In this document: positions 11,360-21,429 of the stretch, in pieces
Position numbering within the stretch: the stretch's first letter is position 1
Layout of the letters: each line of letters begins with the position of its first letter
NCBI RefSeq assembly: GCF_026151205.1
Contig: NC_087081.1
Location: 8,799,246-8,863,245, forward strand
From: Bolinopsis microptera
Lineage: Eukaryota; Ctenophora; Tentaculata; Lobata; Bolinopsidae
DNA length: 64,000 bases
Direction of reading: 5' to 3'
Position numbers and translations under genes: made by a program
The notes under the pieces: generated by a model
The model's database searches: none
Seen by the model: the letters and a program-made list of their open reading frames with translations, nothing else
What the model was told of the DNA's origin: nothing

Positions 11360-11849
11360 AAGTGAAGATGTCCTCTTTCAAGATTTTTAAAACTGTCTCG
11401 ACCATTTGATATGATATTGTAAGAAAGTTGGTATAATTTATCGTTAGGGTTAATAAGATTTTACCGTTAATAAGATTTCAACGGGTTAATAGGATTTCAC
11501 CGTATGCTTTAGTTAGGAATTGGGTTAGGGTTGAAGTCTTCTTTCTTGGAGTCTGTAGTCGATATCTTCAAACATAGATATCGACTACAGACTTCGAGAG
11601 TCTTGAAACTCTGTTATCACCACCCCTGGTGCAACCCCGTCGCGTCGGGTTGAAGACGGAGAGACAGGGACTTCCAGGAGATATCATGGCCTGCTATGTG
11701 CAACTCGTAGGAGTGTGCAGTGTTCCTGGTGAGTGTTACTTCTAAATCTGCTTAATGGGATCGCCAAACAGTTTATAGACAGTTGCCTAGGTACTGTCAT
11801 ATCTAAGCGGAAACTTGTCTTTGGACATCGCTTATGTGTTTATATCTCG
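11360..11849. other. Intergenic stretch with hairpin and TTAGGG motifs
   Basis: Contains degenerate TTAGGG/GTTAATA(A)GATTT repeats (11444-11535) and a perfect 17-bp stem (GTCTGTAGTCGATATCT, 11551-11567) with an 8-base loop, paired at 11576-11592. No gene is supported. Confidence 0.5.
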
Positions 11850-12110
11850 AACTACACAGTGTCCTGCTCCTGTAACCTGGTCAGTGGTAGCCTGTGAGGG
11901 TGTAGACTGCTCCTCTATTGTTTTATGTTTATCTATATCGGTATTTTGATTGTCCGATCCAAAACTAAATCCTGGGTTCCCACGAGACGTGGTAGCCTGT
12001 AAGCGTGTAGACCGCTTTTCTATCTTTGTTTTGAGTGTCCGATCTAAAACCAAAACCTGGGGTCGGTTACATGAAACATGGGAGCCTGTGAGGGCGTTTA
12101 TAGTTTCCTG
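11850..12110. repeat. Degenerate ~100-bp tandem repeat, about 3 units
   Basis: The block 'GGTAGCCTGTGAGGGTGTAGA ... TGTCCGATC-AAAC-AAA-CCTGGG' recurs at about 11885, 11990 and 12080 with substitutions. Two short forward frames overlapping it are by-products of the repeat. Confidence 0.5.
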
Positions 12111-12717
12111 CGAAAGGAGTTATTTGCTCATGCTGGTGCATTGTGGAAAGAGCATGGTTATGCTCTAAGGCTAGTACTAGTACTAGTAGAGCTTATTAAA
12201 GTTAAACACCTACGCATATATGATATAAGATCGCGCGCGTTCCGCGCATTTTGTTCAATTTAAAGTCAATCTTTTAAACAAATAAGTATAATTCGTATAT
12301 CTTTGATTAACGTTTTAGTTATGAATATTTTCCTGCCTATACCTAAAACTTTGACTGTATAAGTATTGTTATTAAGAAAATTTCTGATCATTTCGTGTAA
12401 ATATGCCCATTTAGTTTTACTTATTTCATATGTTATGATCAAAACAAAATGGAGGACTTTTATTTGTTTTAAAATGCACTTAACTCTATTTACAGTTAAG
12501 CTAGAAATTTCAAAATTGCTAGATAATGATATTTAGACCATAAATTGTATGATGATTGATGTATTAAAAATCATACTAAAAGGATTGTTCTGGAATTTAT
12601 GGACAGCATTTAAAGAGTGCTTATGATATATATCTTGTCAAAACGCGAGAAAACGCGCAAAATACTTAGTTTGCAATTTGCGCTTTTTCAGCCACTGTGT
12701 GATACATGTTTCGTATC

Positions 12718-13860
12718 GCGCGCGAAAAGTGGCATGCAACGTATGTCAAATTGTTAACCATTGTTAATGGTCGGGCCCGGCGCGCGCTTTCTCGAGAAGA
12801 AAGCGGCGCGCGCTACTTCGAATAAATTTAGACGAGTAACATCCGTCAATAAAATTGTTGTATTTTCAAACTGATTTCATTTTTTAATCTAGTATGCCTT
12901 TTATTTTGTAGTTGGAGGATTTTGTTGACGAATGTTACCCGTCTAAATTTATTCAAAGTAGCGCGCGCCGCAATTTCTTCTCGAAATGTTAAGTCATAAG
13001 TGACAAGCGCGAAGCGCGCGCCGGGCCGGATCATTAACAATGGTCAAAGGATTTTGCCGCTTCGACGCACCGCGCAAATTAGCATTCTTGCTTTGCAGAG
13101 CAACGATCTGGAAGGGTAGACATTTCACCTAACCATGTGCTTTCGCGCCACTTCGGGCGCGCTTGTTTCACAAGTCAAGAAACCGCCGTGAGGCGGGCGC
13201 GCGCTACTGCAAGCGCAAGGGCTCTGGATAGAGCAAGGTAGACATCATTAATAAAATTTTAATCAGAAAAATAACATTAATAATTATAAAGTGTTTCATG
13301 TCTCATGTCTACTCTCAAAACAAAACCAAAAAGCTTAGGTTAGAGAAACATAGCAACCTGTAACATGTAAGATTGGCTTCCAGCTCAATATTATTGAGAC
13401 TTGAGCTAATTGCGAGCGTGCTAAATAACTCCACAGTCGATCTTCGTGATTGTTCTAAAAGGGCCCCCGACAGTTTACAGTTTAAAGTGAAACCAACTTT
13501 GGACTTTAATCGATGTATTTTCGGACGCTGCCAAATAAATAAAAGCCCTCTCGCTTACAGTACGCGTATAACTGATACATATGATTATGTGAAGACGCTG
13601 ATTCCGAATCGAATCACTCCCCATTACATAGGTTAAAATTCCGAATTTCTATGATGATTATGAACTAAAATATAATAGCCCTGGGGTCCCCAGGTAAATC
13701 ATAAATATTTCTTGTAGCGCGATGCACTACTGGGTCGCGCCGCGCATCAAATAATTCTTCGCGCAACCTTCGGTAGATCGGCGAAATGCACCACTGTGCC
13801 TCACCGGGCTGCGAAGGATTGACATCGTGAATCAAAAATATTTCCTGACTATTACATAAA
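12718..13860. repeat. GC-rich repeat cluster with inverted arms
   Basis: The left arm (about 12755-12860, AAGCGGCGCGCGCTACTTCG ...) and the right arm (about 12903-13045, ... AAGTAGCGCGCGCCGC) are imperfect reverse complements around an AT-rich centre, so the block can form a large hairpin. Segments further right correspond to 6.7-7.4 kb in reverse (13437-13622) or direct (13709-13836) orientation. A partial MITE end (CTGGGGTCCCCAGGTAA) is at 13680-13696. Confidence 0.6.
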
Positions 13861-14315
13861 AGCTGAAAAGCTAGGTAGGTTATTTTATGTTTTACTTCAT
13901 TTATTTATTGGTGATATAACAAAAATCTCACCAAGATCTGAATGATATTTTAAATAATTGAATTTGTAGCGAATGTTTGTCGCTTTGCCCTTATCTGCAG
14001 AGGGTTTATCATTTTGAAGTACAATTGAGATTGGCTTTTATCTCCTCTGAGTAACACAAGTTATTGCCGACGTTTCGCCCACATGGCTTCTTCAAAGGCG
14101 GAAACATATTTTTTGTTACATAATCAATAATGTCCTGGTAAATATCCATATGAAGGTAAAACTCTAATTGTAATGATATGGTCTGTTAAAAGGAAAAGGT
14201 TTCAAACGATACAAAATTTCAAAGCAATAAATTGAGGTTTTGATTCACTTCTCAAACATTTTATTCACTTCTCAAACATTTTATCACTTCTCAAACATTT
14301 TATTACATTATGTTG
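13861..14315. other. Stretch upstream of the LINE
   Basis: Contains GACGTTTCGCC ... GGCTTCTTCAAAGG (about 14070-14100), a motif pair often seen at ends of eukaryotic retroelements, which could be a relic end. It also holds about three copies of a ~20-bp unit, CACTTCTCAAACATTTTAT, at 14243-14312. No gene is supported. Confidence 0.4.
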
Positions 14316-14524
14316 TTATCTAGTCTTGCTGCTAAATAGATAAGCCGACAGTGCAGCAGCTCATCGTGACGTGGCTTAAACGCTAATACTACGCACACTG
14401 ACTACAACACTACAGATAACAGAGACCCCTAGGCTCGGTGGCCCCAATTTAATTGGGCCCCTCCTTCCACATAAGTCCACCGTAGCCCTCCTTGAAGCGT
14501 AAGTTTACAAGTTTACCTTTCTAC

Positions 14525-16117
14525 ATGACTGAATCGACGGAACGCCCGTTTTGTTTCTCAACTGCAACCTGTTTGGAATTGATCGATAAACTCATTGTAT
14601 CTCAACTCGACCGTGAATTGCTGCTCTTTGGAGCGACTGAAGATGACCTTCAGTTATGCAAGCAATCCAAGCAGAAAATGCCACGTGCACACATTCTTGA
14701 CAGTCATAAGTGTACCTCTACATTAACCGAAACTACTGACAAACTTATCTCTCTAACTCAAATTTTTTCGAGATCGTCCACTGATGCGATGACCGGCCTC
14801 CTGAACACCGTTAGTGAAGCACAGTCCCTTGTCCAGTCTCTACGTGACCATTCTGCTCACCCTCCTACTCAACCTACAACCACCCTCCCCGAAATACCTG
14901 CACCACCTACACCGGTCCAGACTGTGGAACAGCCCTTCTCCAAGCTCGAAACTGGTGACCAGCTGCAGAGGTTTGACTTTAAGAGATTGGACTCTGAATT
15001 AACCTATGATAAAGTTTTCTCGAATAGAAAGGTTGCATATTTTGGCGATGCTCCTTACAAGTATTTAGGAGGGTACCACAGGGCAAAGCAATTAGACCCT
15101 GAGACGTACCTTGCTGAAAAACTTGTAGCAGTTGATGATGTGTGCAAGACCAACAACATCAACTATAAGGATTTCAATAGCTGCATGATCACCAAATATG
15201 AATCACACGTCTCGTGTATACCTCCTCATTCCGATGATGAATCGTGTATAGTACCCGACAGCACTATACTTACCATTTCCCTGGGGGGTAAAAGGGATTT
15301 AGTTTTTCGTAGACGTCCTCCAGGCGAGTATCGCGATGAAACCGTGACAGTTCAACACGGCGACTGTTACACTATGACGCGAAAGTCGCAGGACCTTTTT
15401 GACCATGCTGTTCCTCCGCAAACTCAGGCGGATTTTGAAGGTCCTCGAATCAGCTTAACCTTTAGACAGTTGGCCTCGGCACATTCCAGAAAATCTAGCA
15501 GCCATCAGCTGCGACCTCTACCCCATCATAAAGTGAACCAGACCAAACGAGTGCTGATACTGTCTGACAGCAAAAACTGTAATTTTGACTGTTCTCAATT
15601 TCGTTCACCTGTCATAGCGTTCCGGGAAAACTTATTTTTCCTCCGCGACTTAAAGGAACACCGGGAATCGATTCAACAAGCCGACATTGTACTCATAAGT
15701 GCTGGCATAAACGATATCCAGAAAAACAGAGCGAGTGCCGTCCTGCTGCATAATCACACCAGAAGTTTCATAGAACAGTTCCCGCGCACTATGTTCTTAT
15801 TCGATGCAGTCAGTCCACTATCGATACATGCTGACCGATTCAACACCCACAACGACATTATCCAGTACCTTAATGAACTCATGTTTAAGTGCTCCCTTCA
15901 CCATGACAACTTCAGACTCTTCGACAACTCAAGTTTTAGTCTCGCTCACCTCGCTCGTGACGGTCTACATCTTAACTATATTGGACAGAGTGTATTATCA
16001 GATTGCTGGGTAAACTGTGTGCTCATTGGACTGGGGTTCAGGCGTGGACCCCTACCTCTACGTGAGCACTTTAAACGTATGATATCTTATCCAATCCCTG
16101 GCCACTTTGGCACTTGA
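14525..16117 (+). CDS. LINE ORF1: AlkB-like dioxygenase fused to SGNH hydrolase
   Basis: 530 aa from the first ATG; a TTG eleven codons earlier is in frame but not preferred. Residues 1-140 are helical, then proline/threonine-rich. Residues about 150-320 carry the complete AlkB-type 2OG-Fe(II) signature: iron ligands H235-x-D237 (PPHSDDE) and H294 (FDHAVPP), then R308-x5-R314 (PRISLTFR), the 2-oxoglutarate/substrate arginines of that family. Residues about 340-500 form an SGNH/GDSL hydrolase: S349 in ILSDSK, G394-x-N396 in SAGINDI, and D479-x-x-H482 in DGLHLN. An esterase domain in ORF1 is known from CR1-like LINEs; the AlkB module is the unexpected part. By analogy with AlkB proteins that remove methyl lesions from RNA or DNA, it may repair or demethylate the element RNA (inference). 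Catalytic residues of both domains look intact. Confidence 0.85.
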   Translation: MTESTERPFCFSTATCLELIDKLIVSQLDRELLLFGATEDDLQLCKQSKQKMPRAHILDSHKCTSTLTETTDKLISLTQIFSRSSTDAMTGLLNTVSEAQSLVQSLRDHSAHPPTQPTTTLPEIPAPPTPVQTVEQPFSKLETGDQLQRFDFKRLDSELTYDKVFSNRKVAYFGDAPYKYLGGYHRAKQLDPETYLAEKLVAVDDVCKTNNINYKDFNSCMITKYESHVSCIPPHSDDESCIVPDSTILTISLGGKRDLVFRRRPPGEYRDETVTVQHGDCYTMTRKSQDLFDHAVPPQTQADFEGPRISLTFRQLASAHSRKSSSHQLRPLPHHKVNQTKRVLILSDSKNCNFDCSQFRSPVIAFRENLFFLRDLKEHRESIQQADIVLISAGINDIQKNRASAVLLHNHTRSFIEQFPRTMFLFDAVSPLSIHADRFNTHNDIIQYLNELMFKCSLHHDNFRLFDNSSFSLAHLARDGLHLNYIGQSVLSDCWVNCVLIGLGFRRGPLPLREHFKRMISYPIPGHFGT

Positions 16118-16942
16118 GCACGACGTATTTTATATCTTAATGTCAAATTATCATGACAAAAATATCGAATCCTGAACAACTTTCCAGACTCGCGCTGAGT
16201 CGCAAACAATTTCACTAATCAAACAAACGTAACTTATTTGAACAAACTCTTACCATATTTTTTAAATTTTCCGTCATTTCAAATCAAAATTAGAAACTTA
16301 AATCAAATTCAAACTCAAGCACAAAGCACATAATACAACCAACTACTTAAACGAACTTTTCCCTTATCCAGATTCCCTACCTTCTCACCTTATCTATCAC
16401 ACCTTATCAGCAAAACGCGAAATAAACCCTGCTTGATAATAGTCCACGTCCCTACATCATAACAATCATTTCATATTATCTAATTCCTAACCTCATGCCG
16501 TACAATGATGACGCAATATTTACACGATATCTACACAGATATTTACACAGTACTCATTATACATACATCACACATTACTGTACATTTGACTCTGTACATT
16601 TGACTGATCTGTACATTTGACTCTGTACATTTGACTCTGAACATTCGACACATACATTACTGTACATATGGAAATTAGGCTCATGCACGGTGAGCTGCTG
16701 CCATCAAGTAATAGAAGAGAAGTTAAAGGTCAATCATAAAGGTAAAGGTGAAGTTTACTTAATTACTGTAGATAAGTCACGGTACTTTCTACACACAGGA
16801 CTGAAAGTCTTCGTTAGAAGTATATCTGACTAGGTCACGTTATTATTATCATATTTTGTATTAATAGTAAGTCTATACTCTCTTAAATATATCATAATAT
16901 AACTATAATACAAACGAATATAATACATTATCTCATAGTTCT
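16118..16942. other. LINE inter-ORF spacer
   Basis: 825 bp without a frame, AT-rich. It contains the ~18-bp tandem unit around GTACATTTGACTCT (16575-16660). How ORF2 is translated across such a spacer is not evident; a second promoter, IRES-like entry or splicing are possibilities. Confidence 0.6.
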
Positions 16943-19900
16943 ATGAACGAATCTCAGCGTTGCAACAAATGTTATACACGTATTCCTAAAGCACGTTCGT
17001 TCCTAATTTGCAGTCACTGCGACAAAATAAAACATATGAAATGCATGAAGTTATCTAAGTCTGAGGCAAAAATAATTGTAGATTCTGGCTCTGCCTGGAT
17101 ATGTTATGACTGTATTTCCAGCGCCTTACCAGTAAATGCATGCCCCTCGGCAAAGCCACCGAGACAAGGGCCCGTCATAGGTCCTAAATTTAAAGTTCAA
17201 TGCACATGCTGTAATGGCTGGATTTACTCCCCCGCCAACCTGAAAACCTGCCACTGGTGCGAATCTAAAGTGCATACCAAATGTCACTCCGACTTATTAG
17301 GATGCAGAAATTGCTGTGAAAATATGATCCCGGGATACTATGTACATTGCTATCAGCTATACTCATTACATACACATACTCACACCGGCGCAATCCACAA
17401 TCCCTACGATCGCTATCAGTTGATTAACGAAATAGGAAATACAATTGACCAAGATCAGGAACTCGAATATTGGAATGAGATTTCTGATATTTTAGTTAGC
17501 TGCAATTACATGGAGCCGACAAATGTAAGTTCGTCAGGACCATGTGATCTTAAGATATTTACCTTAAACATACGGGGACTTCTTAAAAACGTAGACAAAT
17601 TAAGAGAAGATATATTCACGTACTCGAAGTATGATGTCCTTTGTTTTAACGAGACTAATCTCTTGCAGGATAAGCTTCCTAATGGTATTAATGACCTAGT
17701 GCTTGAGGGATTTTATGAACCACTGTTACGAGATCCAATACGTAGTTCTGGTCGTGGTGGGGGTTTAGCAATTTATATCAATACGCGCGTATGTGAGTCT
17801 GAAAATATTGAAAAATTCTTTCCCCAAAACTTTCATGTGACAGACAAGAGTGGTGAATTCATGTTGGTAAAACTCCATAACTGCAAAGGCTTTAACAAAA
17901 CAAAGATAATCGTCAATATATATCGGTCACCAGCATCAAAAAATCCTGATAATTTTAACAAACTCATTGACTCCCTATTACACGGCATGGAAAGGCACTC
18001 GAGAAAACATACTATATTAGTCGGTGATTTCAATGTAGATCTTTCACATTATGATACTGACAAACATTGTCAAAATTTGATTGAAACTATGACTAAATAC
18101 GGTTTTTTTCAGCTAGTCTCACGTCCCACACGTATCACTGATCACAGTGCCACTCTTATAGATCATGTTTACAGCAATAACGTACAACACACACACAGCT
18201 GCAATGTTCTTACTGTTGACCTGTCTGATCATCTAGCCACTCTTGTTACTATCTCACTTGGGCAATACAGCCACATTGCAGGGAGTAGAAACAAACGACA
18301 CAGAGTCGACCATGGAATGAATATTGAAAAACGTATGTTTAACGAGTCGAACAACCTTAAATTTATAGAATTAATTGGATCCGAAATGTGGGAGGAAGTC
18401 ACACGTGAAAATTGTGCTGATGAACAATATAACAAATTTATTGAAATATACAGTCAGCATTATGATGAGGCATACCCAGTGAAAACCAATCATGTGCGCC
18501 GCAAATTTGAAAGGCAGGACCCCAAACCTTTTATGCTACCCTGGCTTGAAATTGCATGTGCTCGTAAAAACAAATTATTCCATGCCAAAATAGTGGACCC
18601 AACGGAGGAAAACTACAAGGCTTACAAAAAGCATAAGGCATTCTGCGACAAGCACATCAATAAGGCAAAAGACAAATACTACAAAACACAATTTGATAAG
18701 TATAAAGATTGTTCAAAGAAACAATGGCAGCTGATCAACACTCTACTTGGCAGAAAATCTAAATCTCATAACAAAATTAAACTCCAAAACGCCGACGGAA
18801 ATATCATAAATAGTGACAGTGATGTAGCTGAGCACTTTAACTCTTACTTCTCCAACATTGCCACAAAAATCAAAGATGCGATCAGCGCGCGTACTGTATT
18901 CGATCCAGGGGGTTTTAAACATTACCTTAGCAGCCCAGCTTCGCAGTCTATGTTCGTAAGACCAACTACCGAAAGTGAAGTTGAACAAATTATTAGCAAG
19001 CTTAAGAATAAATCCACTCAAGACACTAAAATTGAACCCCTAAAAATTGTAAAAGACTGCCCCTCCTTCTGTAAAGTCTTGTCCATAATCATTAACACAT
19101 CATTTAGTCAAGGTATCTTCCCATCATCTCTCAAAATAGCTAAAGTTATACCAATTCACAAAGGAGGCAGCAAATCCGACGCCACTAACTATCGACCCAT
19201 ATCTTTGCTGTGCACCTTTTCCAAATTGTATGAAAAACTTATGCATAATAGAGTAATGGACTTCCTTGACAAGAAAGGCTCGCTCTTTGAAGGGCAATAT
19301 GGCTTCCGGCCAGGCCGATCCTGTGAGCATGCTCTTTTGGATGCTCAACACACGATTCTGAATTCCCTTGCCAAAAAGGAAGTTGCTCTATTACTCCTAG
19401 TCGACTTTAGTAAAGCTTTTGATGTTTTGTCTCATGATGTATTGATTGACAAACTCCAGCACTATGGAATCCGTGGGCAAGCTTTGCAATGGTTTAAATC
19501 CTACCTGAGCACACGTCAGCAATATGTATGTTTGAATGGTATTAAATCAGCTCTTAAACCTATTACATACGGAGTTCCACAGGGCAGTATTATGGGACCT
19601 TTGTTATTCCTAATCTACATCAATGATATGCCAAATATCAACAGTATGATAAAGTTTATACTCTACGCTGATGATGCGAACATCATAATAAAAGGAAAAA
19701 ATGCAAACGATGTTATACAAAAATTCAACCAATTCTCCCACGAGTTTGTACGCTGGGTTGACTGTAATGGACTTGCACTTAATCTAAAAAAGACCTGCTA
19801 TATGCTTTTCGGTGTTAGAAATACTGATAATACTCCAAATATTCATATTGCAGACACACAATTAGAACGTAAAAGGGAAGCACGGTTCCTTGGCGTTATA

Positions 19901-20602
19901 ATGGATGATAAACTAACATGGTCTAAGCATATAGCAGCTGTTAGATCAAAAATGATGCGGTATGTAGGAATTATGTATAAAATAAAACGTCACCTATCGA
20001 TTCAAATAAGGCTACAGATATATCAAAGTTTTGTTCAATCGCATTTAAACTTCTGTTCAATTGTATGGGGGTTTGCAGCAAAAAATCACATTGAATCACT
20101 CTTCTCACGACAAAAACAGGGTATCAGGGCAGTAATGCCAGGTCACATTAATTACTTTTACAAAGACGGTCGACTGCCAGAACACACAAAACAATTTTTC
20201 AATAACAATGGTATACTCACGGTGCACAGTGTTATTGTAAAAAACACACTAATTCTCATGCACCGAATCAAACATTTCCGCAGCTCAGTCCCTCAACAAA
20301 TCTGTATGACTATCCCAGAAAATGCACCCACTGCAAACTCAGATCACGTGACTGCAGCATCCTGGTTAGCCGAGTACAACACCACACATTTCAGATCTTC
20401 GATGTTCTTCAAAGGACCTTTACTCTCAATTTATGCTGTAAATGCAAATGTAAGCACCCTACCCACACTTTTTTCCATAAACCTTTTTAAATCGGCTACA
20501 AAACGCATGCTCTTGAACCTGCAGAGTGAAAATGACGATGACACGTGGCCCAGTTTCTTATTACATAATATTCCAGGTCTAAGAAGGTCACAACGTGTCT
20601 GA
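16943..20602 (+). CDS. LINE ORF2: PHD finger, endonuclease, reverse transcriptase
   Basis: 1219 aa, uninterrupted. Residues 7-57 form a textbook C4HC3 PHD finger (C7, C10, C23, C26, H31, C34, C54, C57, with W52 before the last pair). A second Cys/His cluster follows at about residues 90-125. An exonuclease-endonuclease-phosphatase type nuclease follows (FTLNIRGL, CFNETNL, GDFNVDL, LIDHVYSNN, LSDHLATL) and nicks target DNA. The reverse transcriptase has NYRPISLL, GQYGFRPGRS, DFSKAFD (D821), GVPQGSIMGPLLFL and YADD (908-911). There is no RNase H. Domain order and RT motifs fit the Jockey/CR1/L2 group; the exact clade needs a tree. A PHD finger in ORF2 rather than ORF1 is notable, since CR1 PHD fingers are described in ORF1. 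Confidence 0.9.
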   Translation: MNESQRCNKCYTRIPKARSFLICSHCDKIKHMKCMKLSKSEAKIIVDSGSAWICYDCISSALPVNACPSAKPPRQGPVIGPKFKVQCTCCNGWIYSPANLKTCHWCESKVHTKCHSDLLGCRNCCENMIPGYYVHCYQLYSLHTHTHTGAIHNPYDRYQLINEIGNTIDQDQELEYWNEISDILVSCNYMEPTNVSSSGPCDLKIFTLNIRGLLKNVDKLREDIFTYSKYDVLCFNETNLLQDKLPNGINDLVLEGFYEPLLRDPIRSSGRGGGLAIYINTRVCESENIEKFFPQNFHVTDKSGEFMLVKLHNCKGFNKTKIIVNIYRSPASKNPDNFNKLIDSLLHGMERHSRKHTILVGDFNVDLSHYDTDKHCQNLIETMTKYGFFQLVSRPTRITDHSATLIDHVYSNNVQHTHSCNVLTVDLSDHLATLVTISLGQYSHIAGSRNKRHRVDHGMNIEKRMFNESNNLKFIELIGSEMWEEVTRENCADEQYNKFIEIYSQHYDEAYPVKTNHVRRKFERQDPKPFMLPWLEIACARKNKLFHAKIVDPTEENYKAYKKHKAFCDKHINKAKDKYYKTQFDKYKDCSKKQWQLINTLLGRKSKSHNKIKLQNADGNIINSDSDVAEHFNSYFSNIATKIKDAISARTVFDPGGFKHYLSSPASQSMFVRPTTESEVEQIISKLKNKSTQDTKIEPLKIVKDCPSFCKVLSIIINTSFSQGIFPSSLKIAKVIPIHKGGSKSDATNYRPISLLCTFSKLYEKLMHNRVMDFLDKKGSLFEGQYGFRPGRSCEHALLDAQHTILNSLAKKEVALLLLVDFSKAFDVLSHDVLIDKLQHYGIRGQALQWFKSYLSTRQQYVCLNGIKSALKPITYGVPQGSIMGPLLFLIYINDMPNINSMIKFILYADDANIIIKGKNANDVIQKFNQFSHEFVRWVDCNGLALNLKKTCYMLFGVRNTDNTPNIHIADTQLERKREARFLGVIMDDKLTWSKHIAAVRSKMMRYVGIMYKIKRHLSIQIRLQIYQSFVQSHLNFCSIVWGFAAKNHIESLFSRQKQGIRAVMPGHINYFYKDGRLPEHTKQFFNNNGILTVHSVIVKNTLILMHRIKHFRSSVPQQICMTIPENAPTANSDHVTAASWLAEYNTTHFRSSMFFKGPLLSIYAVNANVSTLPTLFSINLFKSATKRMLLNLQSENDDDTWPSFLLHNIPGLRRSQRV

Positions 20603-21203
20603 AAGTTACTGGACACAACAGTCATTATATCAGTTTAGTGAATTAGTTAATTAGTTAATTAGTAAATCAGTTATTAGTCATATGGTTATTATTAAGTACT
20701 ATATATTATATGATATTACAAAAATAAACTATGAATATATATTTGCACACAAAAAAACCAGAACAAACTGATCACAGACTAGCGGCAACTAATATTAATG
20801 GATAAGCCACACATCCTAAATTCCAGGTCCATATTTACACTGCCACATTCCCCACTATCACTATTTTCCTATCAGCACAAACCGTAATTAATTGATTTCA
20901 ACAATCACAAACACTACATATCCAAACTAATGACATGGCATAGCAATATCTACGATATCCTAAATCAGTCCCTAACAAACTTAGCGCGAGTCTGAAAGGC
21001 TGTTGGAAGCACAGAGTGCTCCATATTTTGTTTTTATCAATAAACCTTTTTTTTTCATTTTCATTTTCTTTTTTCTATAAATTTATTAACTGCGTGCAAA
21101 TTTGTGTTTCAGATTTGATCTATTTATGATATATATTTATAATTATGTAATAAAGTTATTAATATTATATTCGTAAACATTGGCTGGCTTACAAACCAGT
21201 CCC

Positions 21204-21204
<1 letters not shown>

Positions 21205-21251
<47 letters not shown>
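21205..21251 (+). repeat. Poly(A) tract, ~45 bp
   Basis: An uninterrupted A run follows CCAGTCCCC, with CG-rich repeat (CGCATCTCGCCGATCTGC, GCGGCCCAGTAG) on its right. It could be the tail of a retroposed sequence or a slippage product. Confidence 0.7.
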
Positions 21252-21254
<3 letters not shown>

Positions 21255-21429
21255 ATGTCAATCCTTCGCATCTCGCCGATCTGCATACGTGGTTGCGATG
21301 CGCGGCGCGGCCCAGTAGTTGGTAGTGGCAGTGCATCGCGCTACAAATTGAGGTTAGGCAAAAGAATCTAAAAATCGTCATTAAAATAAATCAGTTATGT
21401 TTTAATTTCGTATCATCGTCTAGCTCTGT

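Larger units (their letters stand above)
14316..21060 (+). mobile_element. Apparently intact two-ORF LINE (CR1/L2-like) with AlkB-SGNH ORF1
   Basis: The element comprises an approximately 200-bp 5' leader, ORF1 (14525-16117), an unusually long 825-bp inter-ORF spacer, ORF2 (16943-20602) and a 3' UTR with AATAAA at 21039-21044 followed by a T/C-rich tail. Both frames are free of stops or shifts, suggesting recent activity. The exact 5' boundary and target-site duplication were not resolved; limits are approximate. The spacer carries about five copies of an ~18-bp unit (GTACATTTGACTCT) at 16575-16660. A motif at about 16170-16190 recurs in inverted orientation in the 3' UTR at about 20983-21005 (AGCGCGAGTCTG). 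Confidence 0.8.

Noticed and set aside
14492..14524. TTG start for LINE ORF1, eleven codons upstream
   Set aside because: A normal ATG at 14525 is in frame, and animal translation rarely uses TTG.
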